Shown in pieces: positions 1 through 9,700 of a stretch of DNA of 64,000 nucleotides. Source of the stretch: Candidula unifasciata. Its lineage: Eukaryota > Mollusca > Gastropoda > Stylommatophora > Geomitridae. The translations under genes were made by a program, and so were the position numbers. The DNA lies in NCBI GenBank assembly GCA_905116865.2, contig CAJHNH020001112.1, forward strand, positions 1,581,932 to 1,645,931, read 5' to 3'. The stretch's first letter is position 1, and every line of letters starts with the position of its first letter. The notes beneath the pieces were generated by a model that did no database searches, had not been told where the DNA came from, and saw nothing but the letters and a program-made list of their open reading frames with translations.

Positions 1-129
1 GAGGTGCTGAACCACATGTGGCTGTGTAACAGAACCTGGGCACAAACTGGTGAAGTCCTGTCTGCACCTCTCTGTGGTTATCCTAGAAAGATCTATGACT
101 GACCAACATTGACAGGATCGATGTTTCCT

Positions 130-304
130 TCAGAGTTGGGATGTATCTGCACGAGAGGCAAGGAATCAACAGTCTACATACAAAAAAAAGCTGATGCACA
201 CTCAGAACTCAAGTTCTAGAACAAGACTTAAACCCAGAAGTGGATGAAGAACCAGAACTTTTTGCCGGAGTTCACATCCAGTGAACACTAACAAGAAGAA
301 GGCT
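130..304 (+). repeat. SINE B copy
   Basis: Matches the family core: a GAGAGGCAAGGAA box, GATGCACAC, GTGGATGAACAACCAGAAC-like box, and a GAAGAAG tail. Diverged. Confidence 0.75.
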
Positions 305-710
305 ACATCCTTTGCAGGATATGGCATTTACATTAGGCAGTCAGGCAAAAACGCACTTCAGATTTGTGATTCACAGCAAAAGTTGTTGGATGCATGCAAA
401 TTACCTGCTAGGTTTTTTTAAAAAAAAAACAACAAAAGAAATAGTTAAATTTAAAAACTCACAGTTCTGTTCTTAATGCAATAAGGTATGTTCACTCGGA
501 TTTGAAAAGTCAACAGTGCAACTGAAAAATCAAATGAACATATAGGAACAATGAAACATAAACAATGGCATAATTTACCAACACAGTTAGTAGCTCTGTG
601 GCTGAGAGGTTAGTAAAAATATTTCATAATCCTTAATGGGATTCAATTTTCATAAGTGTAGGTTGGGAAGGGGGCATCCTTGTAGCTTTCTGACAGTGTA
701 AGAGAGTTAC
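301..710. other. No feature recognised
   Basis: AT-rich sequence, presumably MRPS15 intron or intergenic. Nothing clear was seen on either strand. Confidence 0.4.
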
Positions 711-1091
711 ACCTTAACAGGGCCTCAGTCATATGTAAATTGCGGACCTCTTTCCGGCGACTATACCGCAGACAAGCTTCTGCCAAGTTAAAGTCACCGC
801 CGAGAGTTTCCCCCGCAGTGCTATGCAGAAGGGGGGGGGGGGGGGGGGCCTAAACTAGATGGCTGGGACTCACAAGCAGCAGCTACCGCATCTCCTGCAG
901 CTTCCTCCATTTTATCTGCTCATAAGTCCCAGCCATCTAGTTAAGCTCCTCTCCGCGCCACACATAGTGGCAGGACACTGTCTGCGGTATAGTCGCCGGA
1001 AAGAGGACCGTAATTTACTCATGACTGAGACCCGTTAGGATATTTTCTTAGCCTCGAAAATTTGGGACCGTTATTCGGAGGATAGCCTAGT
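711..1091. repeat. Fold-back MITE, family GGGCTAT
   Basis: Long inverted repeat. TAACAGGGCCTCAGTC and a CCGGCGACTATACCGCAGAC block on the left recur inverted on the right at about 980-1040. An inner pair, CTAGATGGCTGGGACTCA, is also inverted. The outer right end (GGGACCGTTATTCGGAGGAT) is present and the outer left end is lost. A poly-G run splits the left arm. Confidence 0.8.
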
Positions 1092-1100
1092 TTCCTCTGA

Positions 1101-1275
1101 AGTTAGAGTGCACATGACTGAGAATCAAGGAATCAACAGTCTGCTATAAAATAAGCCAGATCTGTAAAACGTATATGCAGACAAAACTCAAGTTCTGGAC
1201 GAAGATTAAAGTCCAGAAGTGGATGAATAATCAGAACTTTCTTCCAGAGTTTACAGCTGCTGAACGAGAAGAAGC
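1101..1275 (+). repeat. SINE B copy
   Basis: Contains the GCCAGATCTGTAAAACG, CAAGTTCTGGA and GTGGATGAATAATCAGAAC boxes and a GAAGAAG end. The 64-codon open frame inside it is not a gene. Confidence 0.85.
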
Positions 1276-1299
1276 TGCGAGAGACCTAGGTTTGATTAC

Positions 1300-1959
1300 T
1301 GGTGAGAGACGGAGACATTTTTTGTTAGTAACAAAAATCCTAACACGCAGTTTGTGGCAACTGCACTAGCCATGTGGCTCTAATACTGCCGCCCCTGAAG
1401 ACTAACTCTAGTTACTTCCGGTTGCCCCACAGCCCCATAAATTGAGATGTATTTGTATTTATGCAGTGACCTCTTCTCGAAAAGCGCAGTTAAACTCCAA
1501 TGATTCAAGTACATCTGCATAGTGCCCTTATATGAATATATTAACTAAAAATAGCATGGAGGAAAATGGGGGTGTTCCAGTATGACTTCAATGTGTTTAC
1601 AGTGGCGATGTGCTTTATAAATTAATTCTGTGCAGGTCTGGCCACCAAGCAGCAAATGACTACTTTCCATCAATGACAATAGCAATTTTTGATAAATTTT
1701 TGGTGCTGGCACCTCTAGTAGCTGCCTTATGAATTTGCTTTATGTGCATGTTTCTAGACTTCAGAGAGGATACTGAAGGGCATTTTGTGTGATTTTCACT
1801 GGCATGGCATAGGATTTGCAACAGTTAATATATAGCGAAGCTGAAACCCTGACTACTGATTAAGGTACTCAATCAATCCATATCAAGCTGTCCTAGCCCT
1901 TGCTGTCACTAGCGCTATGCCTTCTTCCGTGTCCTGTCAATATTATTCATAAGTTTCAA
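1300..1959. other. No feature recognised
   Basis: A short minus-strand open stretch near 1640-1750 could be transposon debris, but it was not identified. Confidence 0.3.
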
Positions 1960-2330
1960 TTTGTTCCCCTCTCCAAGCTGGTGTGTTAGGCAATGAACAG
2001 GCAGACAGAACCGCTGGCTCTGCATAACTTGCTGGAATACTGATGCATGATAGGGCAGAGGTGGTTAAGGCCTTATGGGAGCCTGTGCATAATTTGGAAC
2101 AGCAAATTTATCGTCACAGTCTAGTGAGAGTGATGCATCAAAGAGTGACAAGGGGATGTGGCTGCTTTTCGAGGCTCACAGGAAAGGCAAGACAGACATA
2201 TAATCAGACTTCTACCAGCACTATTAGTATTGGAATTCTGCTGTGAGTGCTGAAGATGGGGACAGAGCACATATGGGAATGCCCAGCATGCTGCGATGTC
2301 AGTTTTTGAATCAACTCAACTCTCCAAGTG
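1960..2330 (+). repeat. RNase H-type LINE, degenerate 3' fragment
   Basis: The broken frames carry the AMNRQTEPLA-like remnant of the GNEQADRLAG RNase H end. The shared 3' text around GAAGATGGGGACAGAGC also matches the copy at 27390-28830. Confidence 0.7.
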
Positions 2331-2411
2331 TTTTCAGGCTCTCTCCAGCTCCTGAATGTTGTTAAAAAAAATATCAGAAAGAATGCATGGGTTTGAGTCT
2401 GCATGGCGCTG

Positions 2412-2552
2412 ATTTTTTTTTTCAAATATGACCCGGTTGACCCAGCCTTAAATGGGTACCAGGTAAAGTCCTGGGAAGTAAAGGCAGCAGCATATTGTTG
2501 ACCTTGTCACCCACAGGGTTGCTTTATACAGTATAGATATAGCACTGTATGC
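2412..2552 (+). repeat. SINE C, 3' part
   Basis: Contains TTGACCCAGCCTTAAATGGG, TACCAGGTAAAGTCCTGG, and the closing CCCACAGG and TATAGCACTGTATGCC-like blocks. The tRNA-like head is missing. Confidence 0.75.
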
Positions 2553-2606
2553 CCAACACACGTAATGATTAGAAGAAGCGTCTATTAATTTACATATCCT
2601 TTACAG

Positions 2607-3347
2607 GAGGATATTCTTAACAGCAGTGTTTATCAACCTTTATTACACCAGCAGTGTTTCTCAACTTTTTTTTACACCCACAACCCAACAAAACAATGGA
2701 ACTTGTTTCCCGTCCCACCTGACAACTAGCCCACAAAATACAGGTAGTAGTAGTTTCGTTAAACTCAATGTGACAAAATTAGAGTTTTCAACCAAAGTAG
2801 CAGGTTATCTTTAATTTTCTGAATATTATATTATTACAAATTATTTTTCATTGTCATAGCAATGGCAAGTGCAACTAGCAAGATCTGCCCAAGTTAAGAG
2901 AAGTCTTCCACAATTATAGCATGGTATTTTAGGACTGATTTTAATTTTTGAATATCATGACAATAAAATGCAGCCAGAACAGATTAAAGACATTTTCCAT
3001 GGAATACGTGGCTCATAGTGTTGCAGCAAGCATTCAACTCAGTAACTCTGTCAACAAAACCTGAAGTCTTTTTTTTTCTCTAGCCCTATGTGCTTTCTTA
3101 GCCAATGCATTTTCACTGTCTTGTATCCATTCTCTCTGCCTCTGCTTCCTTCTCAGGAAAAAGAGGTAAAAAAAATCTGTGTGATTGAGTAGGGTTTCTG
3201 GGATTTCTTTTATTTTTATCCACGATCTGATGATCCTAAGACTGTAATCCTCAAAGAGAAAAACTACCGAACCCATTACATGATTACGCAAACAATTCTG
3301 GTTGCCTATCTAAACATTTCCACAGCCCGCTAGTTGAAAAAACACTG
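2607..3347. mobile_element. Non-autonomous hAT-like element inserted in SINE A
   Basis: The right end, minus strand, reads CAGTGTTTTTTCAACTAG. Left ends CAGTGTTTATCAACC (2624) and CAGTGTTTCTCAAC (2655) form a duplicated terminus. Exact 8-bp repeats CTTTACAG lie at 2599-2606 and 3348-3355, and SINE A sequence continues on both sides. The minus-strand frame at 3034-3291 lies inside and has no recognised domain. Confidence 0.7.
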
Positions 3348-3510
3348 CTTTACAGGACGTTGCCAGCCACGCCCAACATTTACCAGCCTCTATATTGTTT
3401 TTACAGGCAAATTTACATTCAGTAGTTTGCCACTTCCTCTGAACAGTCAATGTTCCTACTGCTGCTGAAATCAAAGCAAAGTTATCTGTTGCCAAAATGC
3501 CTGCAGTTGA
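3348..3510 (-). repeat. SINE A, larger part (split by the hAT element)
   Basis: CTTTACAGGACGTTGC, CAGGCAAATTTACATTCAG and TAGTTTGCCACTTCC are family landmarks, here in minus orientation. The remainder of the SINE lies left of the hAT insertion at about 2588-2606. Confidence 0.8.
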
Positions 3511-3710
3511 ATCAAACATGGAGAAGGAGTGCCGATGTACTCTTCCTAATGCGTTGTGTTCTCTGACCTAATTTCTTATGTCATTCCATTTTTGCTGTGG
3601 TCTTTTACTTGCTCTGTAATGATTATATTTCTTATATACATAAGAATACTATTCACTGACCCAAAAAAAAACATCACTAATATCTTATTATCATAATAAC
3701 ATATAATTAC

Positions 3711-3795
3711 TTTTCTGCTCCAGTTCGCTGTCAGGACCAAACAGTTCAACCATTCGGTCTTTGATAAGCTGTCTCCGATGGTTGGCAATCTCTTC
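3711..3795 (-). CDS. MRPS15: MRPS15 exon 5 (last one visible)
   Basis: The exon is 85 nt with acceptor TGACAG and donor AAAA|GTAATT. It encodes a charged helix, [18 protein letters not shown], then [10 protein letters not shown]. One base is left over, so the next exon must start in phase 1. No matching exon was found in bases 1-3700, which are largely SINE and hAT sequence. Confidence 0.7.
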
Positions 3796-6700
3796 CTGTC
3801 AGTAAATCATACAGGCAAACATATCAATCATACAGGCAAACACAATGCTGGCTGTGTTTCCTCAGGCGTTTGAATGCTAACAATACATGTTGGCATAAAC
3901 CAGCTTTAAATTTATATGAGTAATATTACCATCACAGTGTTTCCATTAGGGCTGTACCGAATAGTGATTTTCACTATTTGGCAGAATACAAATAACGGGA
4001 TCAACTATTCGGCCGAATACAAATAGTGTATAGTCTATAATATATATATATATATTATATATATATATATAAAAGCATTTATAATGACAAATGTATGCTG
4101 AACTTTTACTTCACATAAAGTAGCACAGAATAGTCATCTTCTTCTTTAACATTCTGAGCCCTTGAGGTTTACTGCTGCAGATATCACTCATCTCCATTCA
4201 TCTCTCTGGCTGGCCTTCTCTTTACAATTTGTGATACCAGTTGTTTGCAGGTCTGACTGGACATTATCTCTTCAACTTCTCTTTTGTCTGCATCGTGGTT
4301 TACACCCATTCCTCTCTCAGGTGTATACAGTTTTACTTCTCTGTCTGACATTCTTTCAAAATGCCCCAACCATTTTAGTCTGTTAGCTTTCATGATGCCA
4401 GTGATCAATGGTGTTTTAAACAGATTATGTGTTACGTTGTTGCTTCTCACACTCCATTCCCTATTGTTAGCATCTTTTATGGGTCCAAAGATTTGTCATA
4501 AGACTGTTTTCGAAAACCTGTAACAAGGCCTCATCTCTTTTATTTTTGCTTTAAGTTTCAGAGCCACATAAAACGACTGGTCTTATAAACGTTTTATATA
4601 TTTTGATCTTGGTATTGCGAGACAGCACTTTGACTTTAGCAGATGTTGAAGGGCATAGTATACTTTATTTCTAGATTGTATATCTTCTTTCAGCATGTTG
4701 GAGCAGTTGAAGTTGCACTTCTGGATCCACTTCTAGACTTTGGTCTTGTTACATGACTTCAGTGTTGCGTGTACATTTTTCCTCCCAGATCCGGCTTATT
4801 TGTGTGCAGACTGGTGGTTCCTCGCAGCTCAGGCAGATGCAATTCGACTTCAAATTCCAACCTATGAAATGAAATTTAATGTATAATACTCACGGCTGAT
4901 GCAAACTCCAGAGTTGTCAATTTTTTCACTAGTTCATTTCTTAAAGGAAAAAAACACATTCAATGATAAGATTAAATAGTAACAGTATCAGATGCAACTT
5001 TTAAAACTAGGTACTGATGCATCAATTTATAAAGCTACAATTATTTTTAAAAAAAAAACTGATAGAGGTTATATTAGTTGAGTAATTATAATTACGTCAA
5101 ATATAAATTACCATTTTCCCCAAGTATAACACTTATTTTAAAAAAATATGGTGTCTAAAAACGGTGTGCATCTAAAACAAGGGTTGTGGATTTTTAACAA
5201 GTGATTTGTCAGAAAATATCCTGTACAATGCATCATCTGGGAGTGCAACTAGATGGCCAGGACCCAAGAGCAAAGCTGCAGGAGATGCAGAAGCTGCTGC
5301 TCGTGAGTCCCAGCCATCTAGTTTAGTTCCAATCCACGCTGTGTGAGGGGCGTGGGGGATACTCTCGGCGGTGGCGGTAGTCGCCAGAAAACTGCAAATT
5401 AAGTCGCCGGAAGTGCACAATTGACACGTGACTGAGGCTCTGTTAGGGTGTTTTTGCGGCCACCATCTTTTGTGCCCGTTATTCGGAGGATAGGCGAAAT
5501 CTTCTTCTTCTTTGCATTCCCTGGCTGTAAACTCTGGTGGAAAGTTCTGGTTGTTCATTCTGAGTGTTGTGTGCACATCCATTTTACAGGCCTAATTTAT
5601 TTGTATGCAGACTGCTAGTTCCTTGCCTCTCAGGCAGATGCCCTCCGACTTTGAAGGAAACTCCCAATTAGTCTACTCTTATGACATGGCTTGTTGTGGA
5701 GCCAGTGGGTCTATTCTTGTTTACACAATGGGGCCCCGGAATCCACACGGGGAACAACAGAAATGATACGTCTATAATGAATTTTAAAGGTAAGTAGAAG
5801 AGAAGGGATCAGAAATGATGATGCCAGGAAACAAGTCGGGACTGAACCAGTGCTAAGCTACGCCAAGAAACAACAGATTAAATGGTTCGGACACGTGTTA
5901 AGACTACCCAAACAGAGCCCAGTCATTTAGACACAATGGAAGCAGCCCCAGAGGTTGACCATGCAAGTGATGGATAGATGGAATATCTGAGGTTGCAAAT
6001 ACCAGCATTAAAATAGAACATACCAAGGCTCACACTCAATGCTTTTTCAAAACTTAATGTTTAAAGACAGAACAGGCCTAGATTAGAAGAAGTCAAACTA
6101 TCAAGCCAATCTCAAATATACAAATCAGGTTTCATCTTCTTCTTCATGTTCACCAGCTGTAAACTCCAGAAGAAGGTTCTAGTCATTAATCCACTTCTGG
6201 ACTTAGTTTTGTTTCAGAGCTTGAGTTTTGTGTGCATATCCATTGATTGAAAGTACACAAGACACAAGGTTGTGGATAGACACAACTATCAACGCCACAT
6301 GGTTTGGACTTTGAGAAGAAGATCAATTTCACAGATCTGGCTTATATGTATCTAGCTACTGGTTCCTTAACTACTGAACGTAAAATTTGCCTAGAAAAAC
6401 CACAACAGCCAAAACACGCTGGGGTTGGTTCTGCAACGTCCTATAAAGGATACGCAACTAGCTTTTTAACTGGTTCCTTGCCTCCCTAGCAGATGCACTC
6501 TGAGTTCGTAGGCAATCTCTAATTAGTCCACTCTCACAGCATGCTTGTTTGGGAGGCAGTGGGTTTAGTATTTCAACACCCCCTCCCCCACAATGGGGCC
6601 CTGGAAGCCATGGGAGAACAAGCTTCATTATTAACAATTGGTTTTCGCTCCTTACCCTTCTAGCTTATCCTGAACATCTTTGTATTTGTACAGAATTAAA

Positions 6701-9700
6701 TTTTTGTCCAGCACAGGAAGGTTCCGCAGATCACCTGCAAATGTAAGCAATTTTACATTAAAGAATGCTTGATTTCAACCAAAAACAACACAAGCTTTCA
6801 AAATTAGAATAATTTTAACATTAAAAAAACAAAACTTTCTCAATTAGAATTGCTAACATTTTTCAGTTCCAGTTGTAGACAAAATTAACAAAAAAAGTAA
6901 ATAGAGAACTTGAGAAATCAAAGAAACAGAAACTCTAATAATGCAACTTTTGAACTGGTTTCCTGTCAGAATGTGTCCAACGTAGCACCATCTTCTCTGT
7001 CTCAAACTGTTGACATTAGTGGTTGCCCATCATTTTCCTCAGACATTAGTTTTCAAATTAATTTAACTTTTGCTGATAAAAGTTAGCAAGTCCTTCCTTT
7101 TTGGACAGATTAGATCTGTTTATTTTTAATTTTATACCATCATCATCATGTAGCAGGTCCTTTGCAGAACGTCACTCTCATCACAGTCTGCCTGTAAGAA
7201 ACTCTGTCTCTTGCCAGTTCTCCCGCCTCATGAACTTTCACACTCAAGGAGTCACTTATATCCTGTGCCCATCTTCGTGTCGGTCAGCCCCTGCCCCTCC
7301 TTCCTGGTATCATGCCTTCTGCTATAATTTTTTCCAATCCGTCGTGGCGCTTGATATGACCAAAATATTTCAGCTTTCGAGAAAGGAAGCTGTTTATTAG
7401 CCAATCTTCCTTGATGTTCAGATCTTTTAAGATGTCAATATTTCTCATCTTCTTTGTCCAAGATATTGTGAGAATCTTTCTATAGCATTTCAGCTCAAAA
7501 GCCCCTATTCTCTTTCTTAAGGACTGAGAGATAGTCCACGACACATCTGTATGTAGCCACAGGGAAGATGCATGCTCTCAAAATTCTAATTTTTATCTCC
7601 TTGCTGGTGCTTAACCACAGACTTTTAAGGCTGTTCAATCTTTGCATTGCTATGGCCCTCCTCCTTTTAATTTCTGTCGAACAGTCTCCATTGTTGTTTA
7701 TTATAGAGCCTAGATATTCAAAGTTTGTGACATTTTCAATTTCTTCATCATTTATTGTTATTTTTGGGTGACAGCCAGTTTTATCTGTGGACATTATTTT
7801 CGTTTTCTTTAAATTCAAGAACAGATTTTGATCTTCACGGTGCTTTTGGACGGACAAAATTAAATTTTCTATTCCCTTTATGCTGTTCCAAAGGAGGACT
7901 GTGTCATCTGCGTAGCGGAGTTCCGGAAGAGGGTTACCACCAATTTTGAGCGGATCATAACTGTCACAAGTCTGGTCATTTTTGACATTTCTCATTATAT
8001 TTTCTGCGTATATATTGAATAAAATATCCCTTTCTAATTCTCTGCCAACAATGCTAAGTTTTCCCTGATACATACTCCTGACATTCCATGTTCCTAACTT
8101 TAAAGTTTTCCTTAGAGCAGTGATAGAGTTTTCTTTTGTAGTACCGTCGAGCTTAAGGCCGTCATCACAACTACCTTTACTTGCTCTGCCATCTCTTCCC
8201 CAGTTCGCGTTTGTGATCTGCCTGGCCTGAGAGCCTCACCACCAGATCTTTGAGTGTTATTTTTGGCTTCCATGATGAGTTTCTTGGGATAGTAATGTGG
8301 TAGTTTCCCGTTGCTTTCCACATCCACATGGCTTTAGACCATGTCCTCAGCCTTCAGCAACCTTTTCGGTTGCTAGGGCAAGTGAGTGCCCTGCTCTGTG
8401 ATGCTCCTGCTAACAGCAGAGGGCACCCCAGAGATGTCCACTTATCCCGGCGGATACTCTGTCCCCATAGCTGCGTTGGCCACACCGCAGTGTGTTTACC
8501 GTCCTCTACCGCGCGGAGGTGCAGTTTGGGTTTCCCTTCACTGAGTCTTGAGACCAGCATGGCATTTCCCAAAACTCTCCAGTAATTTTATACCATGTAC
8601 TAAATATGCTAAAATTTATGCTTTCTTGGAAATAATAAAATCAGTTTGGCTGATTTTTCATAACCCCTTATTCTTACTCCATTTATCAGCTTGTTTATAC
8701 TTTTCTTTCATACTTAGTGACTGCTATTCTTCTCCCTCTGCACTCATCCAACGATTAACTGTGTTGTGCCCGTTCACAGCATGGCTGCAATATTTGCGCC
8801 TTTCACCCGACTTCTGCAGGCATATGTTGACCGGGTTAGCCTTTTTGCTATTAAAATTGAGTCTTCTTCTTTAAAAATGTCTACACCGTCTCCGACTTTA
8901 ACTTCCTTAAAATATTTGATGTGTCTGAGTACTGTCTCATTTCTGTAACTGTTGAAAAGGTCAGATGATAAAGGTTAGGTTAGGTTAGTTGCGTATCCTT
9001 TACAGGACGTTGCAGAACCAACCCCAGAAGCCCTAGCTGTTGTGTGGTTTCTCAAGGCAAATTTACGTCCAGTAGTTTGCCATTTTTTTCTGGACGGTCG
9101 GCCCCCTGATACCACTGTCGAAACCAATGCAAGGCACATTACCCGCAGCTGGAATCGAACCCGGCACCCCAGCATTACGAAGAGTTCGAATCGACTTAGC
9201 CACAGAGCCGACCAGATGATAAAACACACCTTTAATTAATCTGATGTATTAAGTTCTGTTAAACTGTGCTGAAAGGTATAGATATCATAGCAAAGTTCTA
9301 ACCCATAAAACTGCTAACTGCCCTTTCAAATGTGAATGCAGAAGAAAAATAAGACTAGCCAGTAAACATATGAAAAGCTGCATGGTACAGAAAGAATTGG
9401 AAGCCATTTCTTGTACAACACATTGATAATACAAACTTATCTATTTGTGTGCATTTCAAAATTACTTTACCTGAATATCCAAAGTCAGTAAGTTTTGGAG
9501 GTCTTGGTTTCACTTTGCGACCATAATTTCTTGAAGGTACCCAAAAACATGGCTTATCTAACAAAGTAAAATGTTAAATACAATAATAATTTGACCAAAA
9601 ACATGGCTTATCTAACAAGGTAAAATTTTTAATACAATGATAATTTGACCAAAAACATGGCTTATCTAACAAAGTAAGATTTTAAATACAATGATAATTT

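Noticed and set aside
3034..3291. Minus-strand frame ending in a basic segment (KKAHRAREKKRL), considered as the MRPS15 C-terminus
   Set aside because: It lies inside the hAT-like insertion and its frame does not fit the phase left by exon 5. The S15 core would also be missing between them.
8979..9211. tRNA-like A and B boxes, possible tRNA gene
   Set aside because: The boxes belong to the SINE A head, which recurs many times. No cloverleaf with a proper acceptor stem was seen.
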